Source of the DNA: Actinomycetes bacterium
GTDB taxonomy: Bacteria; Actinomycetota; Coriobacteriia; Coriobacteriales; Coriobacteriaceae
Assembly (NCBI GenBank): GCA_023441725.1
Contig: JAEZNV010000153.1
Span: 1 to 5,693 of the forward strand
DNA: 5,693 nucleotides
Direction of reading: 5' to 3'
Shown here: one piece after another, positions 1 to 5,370 of the stretch
Layout: each line of letters opens with the position of its first letter
How positions within the stretch are numbered: the first letter of the stretch is position 1
Program-made: the position numbers and the translations under genes
Notes under the pieces: generated by a model
What the model was told of the DNA's origin: nothing
Database searches by the model: none
The model's input: the letters and a program-made list of their open reading frames with translations, nothing else

Positions 1-331
1 CGTGCCAGCCGATTTGCTCGGACGCCTTGGCGTCGAGCTGGGCATCGAAGGGGAGCGGTACGTCGATGACGCGGCTGCACGAGGTGCAGATGATATGTGC
101 GTGCGGCTCGATGGTGCGATCGAAGCGACTCCCGCCCGGCGTCTTGATCGAGAGGATTTCTCCGGCATCTGCCAAGAGATTAAGATTGCGGTAGACCGTA
201 CCGCGGCTGATTTTGTCATCCTGCGCGCGCACGACGTTGTAGATTTCGTCGGCGGTGGGATGGTTATAGCTTTGGCGCACGGCGTCAAGAACCAGCTTTC
301 GCTGCCTGGTATTCCTTCTTTGCACCGCCAT
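1..331 (-). CDS. Fur/PerR-family metalloregulator, C-terminus cut by window edge
   Basis: Translating the minus strand from the ATG at 331-329 gives 110 residues of a Fur-superfamily repressor; the gene continues past base 1. An N-terminal winged helix (about residues 8-75) contains HPTADEIY (24-31) and a recognition helix around GTVYRNL (44-50). The start of the metal-binding dimerisation domain follows: SRFD (68-71), PHAHIICTSC (76-85) and D90. Cys82 and Cys85 fit half of the structural Zn site; the second CxxC pair would lie off the window. His24, Asp71, His77, His79 and Asp90 align with the five regulatory-metal ligands of Bacillus PerR (H37, D85, H91, H93, D104), which suggests a peroxide sensor. 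The recognition helix has Arg after TVY, as in Fur rather than PerR. A GAGG Shine-Dalgarno sits 8 bases before the start (340-343). Family membership is near certain; PerR versus Fur is inference. Confidence 0.93.
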   Translation of the reverse strand, partial: MAVQRRNTRQRKLVLDAVRQSYNHPTADEIYNVVRAQDDKISRGTVYRNLNLLADAGEILSIKTPGGSRFDRTIEPHAHIICTSCSRVIDVPLPFDAQLDAKASEQIGWH

Positions 332-367
332 GCGCCTCGCCTCTTTTCTACTAACGGTCGTAGGTAA

Positions 368-396
368 ATGATACCGTATTTAGCACACAATACTAA
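368..396 (-). promoter_or_regulatory. Candidate promoter and overlapping operator of the Fur/PerR-like gene
   Basis: On the minus strand a TTAGTA hexamer (396-391) lies 17 bases from TATCAT (373-368), giving a plausible but weak -35/-10 pair and a 5' leader of about 30 bases. Two overlapping inverted repeats fill the spacer. One is TTAGCA-N5-TACTAA (plus strand 380-396, one mismatch); the other is GTATT-N8-AATAC (376-393). A repressor bound here would block the promoter, which is the usual autoregulation of Fur-family genes. The repeats do not match the standard 7-1-7 Fur or PerR box, so the operator is inference. The -35 overlaps the stop region of the acylphosphatase gene. Confidence 0.35.
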
Positions 397-803
397 TAAT
401 GAGGAGTGAAACCGTCTTCATTGGCAAGTGGGGCTCGGACCTGGGCGTCTACGAGGCGAAAACGCGTCCCCATGCGCTCGTAGGAGGCATGAAGCGCCTC
501 GAGATGAGATAGGATGTTTGCCGGAGCTCCCTGTATCTCCATCTCGACTGAGCCGTCTTCCATGTTACGCACCCAGCCGGTGAGCGCGCGTGCCTGCGCG
601 AGGTTGGTGTTGGTAAAGCGAAAACCAACGCCTTGGACTTGCCCCGCCCAGCGCAGGAAATAGCGCAGGGGAGTGTCTTGAGTGACCCCGTCGCTTGCGA
701 GCACAGTAAGCCTGCGGCGCAGCTCGAGCTCGACGTTTGACGGCTTTTGAGGCTCTCGACTGCCGCTGGTGACGCTGGAGAAGAACGTATCGAAGAAGCC
801 CAT
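393..803 (-). CDS. acyP: Acylphosphatase with N-terminal extension
   Basis: This 136-residue protein is predicted to hydrolyse carboxyl-phosphate bonds of acylphosphates such as acetyl phosphate in the cytoplasm. The acylphosphatase signature is GQVQGVGFR (residues 54-62), with catalytic Arg62. The second signature, LTGWVRN (74-80), supplies Asn80, followed by DGSVEMEIQG. Both catalytic residues are present. Typical family members have about 90-100 residues, so the first 45 or so residues are extra: an aromatic start (MGFFDTFFSSV), a short polar linker and a charged helix-like stretch. The ATG at 803-801 was chosen because it lies 2 bases after the oxidoreductase stop with a weak AGG at 811-813. 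A longer in-frame reading up to 938 would lie inside the upstream gene and has no family-like sequence. Translational coupling with the upstream gene is likely. Confidence 0.92.
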   Translation of the reverse strand: MGFFDTFFSSVTSGSREPQKPSNVELELRRRLTVLASDGVTQDTPLRYFLRWAGQVQGVGFRFTNTNLAQARALTGWVRNMEDGSVEMEIQGAPANILSHLEALHASYERMGTRFRLVDAQVRAPLANEDGFTPHY

Positions 804-805
804 CG

Positions 806-1912
806 CTATGCCTGCTTGCCTGCGTCGGCCGGGAAGGTTATGCCGGCCTGCTGGCGCACGGCATCCATGATGCGCAGTGAGACGAGCGTGACATCGCGGT
901 AGTGGCCAAGCTCGTGGCGTCCCGCCGGGGTCTCCCAAATCTCTTCCTTGACGTTATCGATGCCGCCGATGGCGGTGATAAAGTCTGTGAGTTCGTATTC
1001 CATGGTGTTGCTCGATTTGGGCAGGTCGAGCACGCGGCCGTTGTCGCCCTGTTCGCGCGGTGCCTCGGTCGCTGAGCCGCGTACGACATCGCCGCGATAG
1101 TCGATGCGGACGTTGCGGGGCGTGGACAGATGGTCGATCTGGATAGTGCCACGCTCGCCTTCGATCTGCGAGGGCAGCAGGTCATTCGTAATTTTGGAGT
1201 GCGCGAGCTCGACGGAGATGCGGCCACCGCCGTAACTGGCGAGGATAGAACCGCAGCCGTCGATGGGGCCGTGCGTGAGCTGTCGCGTGGTGGGGTCGAG
1301 CAGAGTAGCCATGCTCGTAAGGCCGGAGGGCATGCCGAAAATCTCGACCATGGGCTCGACGGTGTAGACGCCAATGTCCATGAGGGAACCCGATGCCATA
1401 TTGCAGTCGAAGATATTGGTGGAGCGTCCCGCGAGAATCTCGTTGTAGCGCGAGGAATACTTGCCAAAGCGCAATGAGGCACGACGAATGGGCGCAATCT
1501 CGCCCAGGGCGTCCTCGATGGCGTGGAAAGCGGGGTCATGGAGCGGGCGCATGGCCTCGAGGGCCACGACACCTGCTGCCTCGGCAGCGCGGAAGACTTC
1601 CAGCGCCTGCGCCTCGGTGGCGCAGAAGGGCTTCTCGACGATGACGTGCTTGCCACCGGCGATGCAGGCAAGGGCCTGCTCGTAGTGAAGTGCGTTGGGG
1701 CTGCCGATATAGACGGCGTCGACGTCGGCAGCGGACGCAAGCTCGTCAAGTGCGGTGAAGTTACGCTCGCCGCCGTGCTTAGCGGTGAAGGCGGTGCCGC
1801 GATCTGCGTCGCGCGAGAGCGTGCCCACAAACGCGGCTTGGTCGTTGGCGTTGACGACCTGGATAAAGTCGTCGGTGATCATGGATGTGCCGATGGTCGC
1901 GATGCGCAGCAT
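806..1912 (-). CDS. Gfo/Idh/MocA-family NAD(P)-dependent oxidoreductase
   Basis: The 368-residue protein has the length and layout of Gfo/Idh/MocA dehydrogenases, cytosolic enzymes that oxidise or reduce sugars, inositols or related hydroxy compounds with NAD(P). The N-terminal Rossmann domain begins RIATIGTSMIT (3-13), a variant dinucleotide loop that lacks the usual third Gly. VYIGSPN (67-73) and the hallmark EKP (Glu93-Lys94-Pro95) follow. The C-terminal sheet domain contains GSLMDIGVY (175-183), where Tyr183 replaces the His common in this family. That substitution is seen in dihydrodiol-dehydrogenase-like members. The substrate cannot be told from sequence. The ATG at 1912-1910 is chosen because AAGGGGG (1923-1917) precedes it and the Rossmann fold starts immediately; upstream in-frame codons up to 2215 overlap rnhA and look non-coding. 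Its stop is 2 bases before acyP. Confidence 0.93.
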   Translation of the reverse strand: MLRIATIGTSMITDDFIQVVNANDQAAFVGTLSRDADRGTAFTAKHGGERNFTALDELASAADVDAVYIGSPNALHYEQALACIAGGKHVIVEKPFCATEAQALEVFRAAEAAGVVALEAMRPLHDPAFHAIEDALGEIAPIRRASLRFGKYSSRYNEILAGRSTNIFDCNMASGSLMDIGVYTVEPMVEIFGMPSGLTSMATLLDPTTRQLTHGPIDGCGSILASYGGGRISVELAHSKITNDLLPSQIEGERGTIQIDHLSTPRNVRIDYRGDVVRGSATEAPREQGDNGRVLDLPKSSNTMEYELTDFITAIGGIDNVKEEIWETPAGRHELGHYRDVTLVSLRIMDAVRQQAGITFPADAGKQA

Positions 1913-1945
1913 ACGTCCCCCTTGCGTTGTTTGGTCTACAGGATG

Positions 1946-1951
1946 AGTGTA
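1946..1951 (-). promoter_or_regulatory. Weak -10-like element upstream of the oxidoreductase gene
   Basis: TACACT on the minus strand lies 33 bases before the oxidoreductase start, in the 73-base gap after rnhA. No acceptable -35 hexamer is found 16-18 bases upstream, so this may be chance, and the gene may instead be read from rnhA. No terminator hairpin with a U-run is visible in the gap. Confidence 0.2.
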
Positions 1952-1985
1952 GCGCGTGGGGATATAAAGCTGCGCGAAAATGCTA

Positions 1986-2471
1986 TTACAGGTCGTTCTC
2001 GTTAAAGCCGGTGTCGATATCGAGGTTGGCTCCGTCGGCCGCGGTGGTGGCGAGCTCGTCGCAGCGCTCATTGAGCTCATGGCCGGCGTGACCCTTAACC
2101 CAGATGAACTCCACTTTGTGCTTGCTCTTTGCGGTGAGCAGACGCTCCCACAGATCGCGGTTCTTGACAGGCTGCTTGTTGGCGGTCTTCCAGCCGCGTT
2201 TTTTCCATCCGTCAATCCAGTGCTTGTTGAAGGCGTTGACGACGTACTGCGAATCGGAATGGACTTCGACGTCGCAGGGGCGGTTGAGCGCCTCGAGTGC
2301 CACGATGACCGCCATGAGCTCCATGCGGTTGTTGGTGGTCTTGGCGTAGCCGCGCGAAAGCTCGGAGGTGAAGGTCTTGCCGGCGGGGTTGGTGTATTTG
2401 AGCACAGCGCCGTAGCCGCCGCGTCCCGGATTTGATCGGGCCGAGCCGTCGGTATAGATGATGACCTTCAC
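1986..2471 (-). CDS. rnhA: Ribonuclease HI
   Basis: The 161-residue protein is a bacterial type RNase HI, which cuts the RNA strand of RNA:DNA hybrids in the cytoplasm (R-loop and primer removal). All catalytic residues are visible: Asp8 in YTDGS, Glu51 in NNRMEL, Asp73 in HSDSQY, His128 in KGHAGH and Asp138 in NERCDEL, equivalent to E. coli D10, E48, D70, H124 and D134. The basic, Trp-rich handle that grips the hybrid is also present ([13 protein letters not shown], 83-95). An acidic tail of about 20 residues follows the fold. The GTG at 2471-2469 is chosen as start because GAAAGGA (2483-2477) lies 5 bases before it and the first beta-strand begins at residue 2. The upstream in-frame ATG at 2522 has no good ribosome-binding site and would add 17 non-conserved residues. 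Confidence 0.95.
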   Translation of the reverse strand: MKVIIYTDGSARSNPGRGGYGAVLKYTNPAGKTFTSELSRGYAKTTNNRMELMAVIVALEALNRPCDVEVHSDSQYVVNAFNKHWIDGWKKRGWKTANKQPVKNRDLWERLLTAKSKHKVEFIWVKGHAGHELNERCDELATTAADGANLDIDTGFNENDL

Positions 2472-2509
2472 ATGGTTCCTTTCGTTGGGTACGTTTCGTG
2501 TGAGTGACC

Positions 2510-2515
2510 ATTGTA
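2510..2515 (-). promoter_or_regulatory. -10-like element upstream of rnhA
   Basis: TACAAT (minus strand, 2515-2510; one change from TATAAT) sits 38 bases before the rnhA GTG, in the 63-base gap after the LysR gene. No good -35 lies at the right distance: the nearest, TTGCTA, is 20 bases away. A short GC-rich inverted repeat, GCCC-N5-GGGC (plus 2523-2535), lies just upstream but lacks a U-run, so it is not a convincing terminator. Confidence 0.3.
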
Positions 2516-2534
2516 GCGCCATGCCCGCCGGGGG

Positions 2535-3473
2535 CTAGCAATCTACGATTTCTACCCCGTCTTCCGACAGTTGGTTGGCATGGATGATGCGGTTGAGCTC
2601 GTCGAGGTATTGCTGCAAGAGGGGAGAGGGCTTGCGGTCGTCATGCATGATGTAGCCCACATGCATCGTCGGGGCGTCTGCCAGGGGGATCGAGGCCATG
2701 CCCCACTGCATTTCGCTGGAGAGTACGCCGGTCGACAGCGCATAGCCGTTCGAGGTGATAAGCAGGTTGGTGAGCGTCCCGCGGTCGGATACGCGGATAT
2801 TGCGGTTGCAGGGAATATAGCTAAACGGTTCCTCGGCGTAATAGAAGGAGTTCGAGGTGCCCTGTTCAAAACTATAGCGCGTATAGGGTGTGAGGTCGGC
2901 AAGGGACAGTTGCGGGCGGCGGGCGAGCGGGTGGCGTTCGCTGACGAACACGTGGACTTTCGCATCAAAGAGGGGATGAAAGCTCGCTCGGGCATCGGTA
3001 AAGGCCTTCTGCAAGACACGGGTATTAAAGTCATCCAGATAGAGGATGCCGATATCGCTGCGAAACGCGCGCACGTCGTCGATAATCTGCGCTGTGGTGG
3101 TCTCGCGCATGATGAACTCGAACTTGCTGTCGCGGCAGCGCTCGACTACGTTGACAAAGGCCTCGACCGAAAAGGCGTAGTGTTGGGCGGAAATGGCGAG
3201 GCGGGCTTGCGGGGTGCCGCCGTCCTCGTAGCGGGCCTCGAGCATGTCGGCCTGCTCTACGACCTGGCGTGCATAACCCAAAAGCTCGGTGCCGTCGTTG
3301 GTGAGTGCAACACCGCGGCTGGAGCGCGTAAAGATTTCGATATGAAGTTCCTGCTCCAGGCTTTTGACGGCATTGGAGATATTGGACTGCGCCGTATAGA
3401 GGCGCTGGGCTGCGGCGTTGATCGAACCGGACTCTGCCACGGCGATCATAAAGCGAAGCTGCTGGAGGGTCAT
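2535..3473 (-). CDS. LysR-family transcriptional regulator, divergent from metY
   Basis: The 312-residue protein is a standard-length LysR-type regulator, a tetrameric DNA-binding protein controlled by a small-molecule co-inducer. Residues 1-60 form the winged helix-turn-helix: MTLQQLRFMIAVAESGS, then AAAQRLYTAQSNISNAVKSLE (20-40), then the wing FTRSSRGVALTNDG (48-61). The linker helix (62-85) leads to a periplasmic-binding-protein-like effector domain (about 90-295). No membrane segment or signal peptide is seen. The start at 3473 is supported by AAGGGA (3488-3483) 9 bases upstream and by the canonical family N-terminus. It is transcribed divergently from metY across 273 bases, the classic arrangement for a LysR protein that controls its neighbour, so a role in sulfur-amino-acid regulation is the best guess. 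The effector cannot be read from sequence, and I cannot assign it to MetR, CysB or another named subgroup. Confidence 0.94.
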   Translation of the reverse strand: MTLQQLRFMIAVAESGSINAAAQRLYTAQSNISNAVKSLEQELHIEIFTRSSRGVALTNDGTELLGYARQVVEQADMLEARYEDGGTPQARLAISAQHYAFSVEAFVNVVERCRDSKFEFIMRETTTAQIIDDVRAFRSDIGILYLDDFNTRVLQKAFTDARASFHPLFDAKVHVFVSERHPLARRPQLSLADLTPYTRYSFEQGTSNSFYYAEEPFSYIPCNRNIRVSDRGTLTNLLITSNGYALSTGVLSSEMQWGMASIPLADAPTMHVGYIMHDDRKPSPLLQQYLDELNRIIHANQLSEDGVEIVDC

Positions 3474-3489
3474 CGGCGCCCGTCCCTTC

Positions 3490-3520
3490 GATAGCTATCT
3501 ATAAAACCGATAACAGGTTA
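3490..3520. promoter_or_regulatory. Palindromes in the LysR/metY intergenic region, candidate regulator sites
   Basis: GATAGCTATC (3490-3499) is a perfect 10-base palindrome that overlaps a TATAGA -10-like hexamer of the LysR gene (minus strand, 3503-3498). Binding there would suit autorepression. Next to it lies AACC-N7-GGTT (3505-3519), with an inner TAAC-AG-GTTA (3511-3520). Its centre is about 58 bases before the inferred metY transcription start, near the usual -65 activation site of LysR proteins. No full T-N11-A consensus was matched with confidence. The palindromes are seen; their function is inferred from position. Confidence 0.45.
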
Positions 3521-3534
3521 GCGCTTTTAAGTGA

Positions 3535-3563
3535 TTGACCGAGGGAAACAATGCTCGTACTAT
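3535..3563 (+). promoter_or_regulatory. metY promoter (-35 TTGACC, -10 TACTAT)
   Basis: TTGACC (3535-3540, five of six consensus bases) and TACTAT (3558-3563, four of six) are spaced by exactly 17 bases. Transcription would begin near 3570 and give an untranslated leader of about 175 bases before metY. This is the best sigma-70-type promoter in the window. Confidence 0.7.
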
Positions 3564-3569
3564 TCAAAA

Positions 3570-3746
3570 CACACAAAGGCGGTAGGTAATTAAGCCAACC
3601 ACGGAACCGGGATGCGAAAGGAGGCCCGCATATGAATTGCTTGCCAAGACGAATGCCGGGCTCCTGTTTGCGCCCGTCGGCGTGATCAGGAGACAGCGAC
3701 TTACTTCTCTCTTTTTATTTACTTTTGTTCGATCAAGGAGACCATC
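3570..3746 (+). promoter_or_regulatory. Structured metY mRNA leader, probable attenuator or RNA switch
   Basis: The leader from the inferred start near 3570 to the metY ATG holds several exclusive pairings. Hairpin A pairs GGAG-CCC-GCAU (3620-3631, G3624 bulged) with AUGC-GGG-CUCC (3653-3664, C3657 bulged), 11 base pairs, and hides the Shine-Dalgarno of a small upstream ORF. Hairpin B pairs CUCCUG (3661-3666) with CAGGAG (3687-3692) and continues inward to CGCC/GGCG around a CGUC loop. A and B share CUCC, so only one can form. CUCCU could also pair with AGGAG of the metY ribosome-binding site (3736-3740). A pyrimidine-rich stretch (3704-3727) follows, but it is not adjacent to hairpin B, so control of translation seems likelier than intrinsic termination. 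Short islands resemble cobalamin riboswitches, but the matching helices are not evident. The pairings are seen; their regulatory use is inferred. Confidence 0.55.
3632..3685 (+). CDS. Putative 17-residue leader peptide of metY
   Basis: An ATG at 3632 follows AAAGGAGG (3617-3624) with 7 bases between, close to an ideal ribosome-binding site and stronger than those of most genes here. It encodes MNCLPRRMPGSCLRPSA and stops at TGA (3683-3685). The peptide has Cys at 3 and 12 and Met at 1 and 8, in front of a gene that uses sulfide to make homocysteine. Its reading frame spans both arms of hairpin A and most of hairpin B, so ribosome position would decide which hairpin forms. There is no run of Cys or Met codons as in classical attenuators, which weakens the case. 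Alternatively the purine-rich tract is part of a riboswitch fold and the ORF is chance. Confidence 0.45.
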   Translation: MNCLPRRMPGSCLRPSA

Positions 3747-5057
3747 ATGAGCCAGTTCATTAACAACCCCGAGCACACCTTTGGTTTCGATACCCTGCAG
3801 CTGCACGTTGGCCAGGAGAGCGCCGATCCTGCATCCGACTCCCGTGCCGTGCCTATCTACCAGACCACGAGCTATGTGTTCCGCAACTCCCAGCGCGCCG
3901 CCGACCGCTTTGGTCTTGCCGACGCCGGTAACATCTACGGCCGTCTGACCAACTCCACCCAGGGCGTCTTCGAGGACCGTATCGCCGCCCTCGAGGGTGG
4001 CATGGCAGGTCTTGCCGTCGCCTCCGGTGCTGCTGCCATCACCTATACCCTGCAGGCTCTTGCCCAGGCCGGTGACCACGTGGTGGCTCAGAAGACCATC
4101 TACGGTGGCTCCTACAACCTGCTGGAGCATACGCTCTCCCAGTTTGGCGTCGAGACCACGTTTGTCGATGCCCATAACGTGGAAGAGGTCGAGGGTGCCA
4201 TCAAGGACAACACCACGGTCATCTATCTCGAGACGCTCGGCAACCCCAACTCCGACATCCCCAACATCGACGCCACCTCCGAGGTCGCCAAGAAGCACGG
4301 TCTGCCGGTTGTCGTCGACAACACCTTCGGCACCCCGTATCTGTTCCGTCCGCTGGAGCATGGTGCCAACATCGTCGTCCACTCCGCAACCAAGTTCATC
4401 GGCGGCCACGGCACCTCGCTGGGCGGTGTGATCGTCGACGGCGGTAACTTCGATTGGAAGGCGAGCGGAAAGTACGCCCAGATCGCTGAGCCCAACCCCT
4501 CCTACCACGGTGTTTCGTTTGCCGAGGCTGCCGGTCCCGCCGCCTTCGCAACCTATGTCCGCGCTATCCTGCTGCGTGACGAGGGCGCCTGCATCAGCCC
4601 GTTCAACGCCTGGGTCCTGCTCCAGGGCACCGAGACTCTGTCGCTGCGCGTTGACCGTCATGTCGAGAACACCAAGAAGGTCGTTGAGTTCCTGGCTGGT
4701 GACAGCCACGTCGCCAAGGTGAACCATCCGAGCCTGCCTGAGCATCCCGATCACGAGCTCTATCAGAAGTACTTCCCCCGTGGCGGTGCCTCGATCTTCA
4801 CCTTTGAGATTAAGGGCGGCCAGGAGGCAGCTTGGAAGTTCATCGATCATCTGCAGGTGTTCTCGCTGCTCGCCAACGTGGCCGACGTCAAGTCGCTCGT
4901 CGTGCACCCGGCTACCACCACGCACTCCCAGCTCTCTGCCGAGGAACTCGCCGAGCAGAACATCACGCCCTCCACGATCCGTCTTTCCATCGGTACCGAG
5001 AACGCCGAGGATATCATTTGGGATCTGAAGCAGGCCTTCGCCGCGCTGGACGAGTAA
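3747..5057 (+). CDS. metY: O-acetylhomoserine aminocarboxypropyltransferase (sulfhydrylase)
   Basis: The 436-residue protein is a PLP-dependent Cys/Met-metabolism enzyme predicted to convert O-acetyl-L-homoserine plus sulfide to homocysteine (or methanethiol to methionine) in the cytoplasm. The PLP lysine is Lys216 in VHSATKFIGGHG. Asp191 in VVVDNTFGTP contacts the pyridine nitrogen, and Tyr64/Arg66 in NIYGRLTN reach the phosphate of the neighbouring subunit. Tyr119 in KTIYGGSYN stacks on the cofactor, and Arg412 in TIRLSIGTE binds the substrate carboxylate. Length (about 430) and the long insert around 230-265 fit MetY rather than the shorter MetB/MetC enzymes, though a side activity is possible. 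AAGGAG (3735-3740) lies 6 bases before the ATG. Codon choice leans strongly to AAC, AAG, ATC and CGT/CGC, suggesting high expression. It has its own promoter, leader and terminator, so it is likely a single-gene transcript. Confidence 0.96.
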   Translation: MSQFINNPEHTFGFDTLQLHVGQESADPASDSRAVPIYQTTSYVFRNSQRAADRFGLADAGNIYGRLTNSTQGVFEDRIAALEGGMAGLAVASGAAAITYTLQALAQAGDHVVAQKTIYGGSYNLLEHTLSQFGVETTFVDAHNVEEVEGAIKDNTTVIYLETLGNPNSDIPNIDATSEVAKKHGLPVVVDNTFGTPYLFRPLEHGANIVVHSATKFIGGHGTSLGGVIVDGGNFDWKASGKYAQIAEPNPSYHGVSFAEAAGPAAFATYVRAILLRDEGACISPFNAWVLLQGTETLSLRVDRHVENTKKVVEFLAGDSHVAKVNHPSLPEHPDHELYQKYFPRGGASIFTFEIKGGQEAAWKFIDHLQVFSLLANVADVKSLVVHPATTTHSQLSAEELAEQNITPSTIRLSIGTENAEDIIWDLKQAFAALDE

Positions 5058-5117
5058 GGCGACTTGTGCAAGGACCCCTTGCGACTCGATAGGTATAACT
5101 GCATAAAATGCCTGCTC

Positions 5118-5158
5118 AAGGCGCCTGTGCGAACGATGGTTGCACAGGCGCCTTTTTT
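5118..5158 (+). terminator. Intrinsic terminator of metY
   Basis: AAGGCGCCTGTGC (5118-5130) and GCACAGGCGCCTT (5142-5154) form a perfect 13-base-pair stem around an 11-base loop, ending in six T residues (5153-5158). It lies 60 bases after the metY stop. A smaller GCAAGG/CCTTGC hairpin (5068-5082) precedes it without a U-run. Confidence 0.95.
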
Positions 5159-5370
5159 GCATAGGAAGGGCGCTGTTACAGGGTTTTTGGCATGCTTTAT
5201 GCAATCGAGATGTGGAAAACTCCTGTTGAGAGGATGTGAGTTTTACGCAATTGACGTGCGCCTTTTGAGTAAAACCGCAGGTCGCGATTTGCTCGGGGTA
5301 CTATGCAGCGCGATCGAATCACACGCAGCTCAAACGCAGCAAAAAACGCACTACGGAGGTTTCCAGCTAC
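5159..5370 (+). other. Intergenic leader of the secreted-protein gene
   Basis: This 212-base gap holds no ORF that I believe. A weak promoter-like pair is GTTACA (5175-5180) with TATGCA 17 bases on. TACTAT (5299-5304) matches the metY -10 but has no -35. Two competing inverted repeats share GAGTTTTAC (5238-5246): it can pair upstream with AAAACTC (5216-5222) or, through GTTTTAC, downstream with GTAAAAC (5269-5275). Near the gene, CGCAGC occurs at 5324 and 5335, and CGCA again at 5347. No known riboswitch family was recognised. Confidence 0.4.

Noticed and set aside
2..367. 121-codon plus-strand frame at the window start
   Set aside because: It is antisense to the Fur/PerR-like gene, whose conserved residues are unmistakable on the minus strand.
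1913..2215. N-terminal extension of the oxidoreductase up to 2215
   Set aside because: It overlaps rnhA, is Ser/Thr/Pro-rich without family similarity, and the start at 1912 has a strong Shine-Dalgarno and begins at the Rossmann strand.
2523..2535. GC-rich inverted repeat after the LysR gene as a terminator
   Set aside because: The stem is only 4-5 base pairs and no U-run follows on the minus strand.
2571..3494. 307-codon plus-strand frame antisense to the LysR gene
   Set aside because: It is a mirror of a clear LysR coding sequence in GC-rich DNA, with low-complexity Gly/Val/Ala content and no recognisable domain.
3551..3589. A 12-codon ORF (MLVLFKTHKGGR) with GAGGGA upstream
   Set aside because: Its start and ribosome-binding site lie inside the TTGACC-17-TACTAT promoter, before the inferred transcription start, so it would not be on the main mRNA.
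3570..3746. SAM-I or SAM-IV riboswitch or T-box leader before metY
   Set aside because: GGCCC and UGAA fragments occur, but the P1 stem, the GGCAACC core and the T-box AGGGUGGNACCGCG element are absent.
3564..5204. 546-codon open frame on the minus strand, antisense to metY
   Set aside because: It lies wholly opposite metY, whose codon bias (C/G third positions) leaves the reverse frame open. It has no family motifs or ribosome-binding site and would cross the metY terminator and leader.
5324..5350. CGCAGC, CGCAGC, CGCA repeats 11-12 bases apart before the secreted-protein gene
   Set aside because: The units are short, few and imperfect; they could be a binding-site array, but chance is as likely in this base composition.
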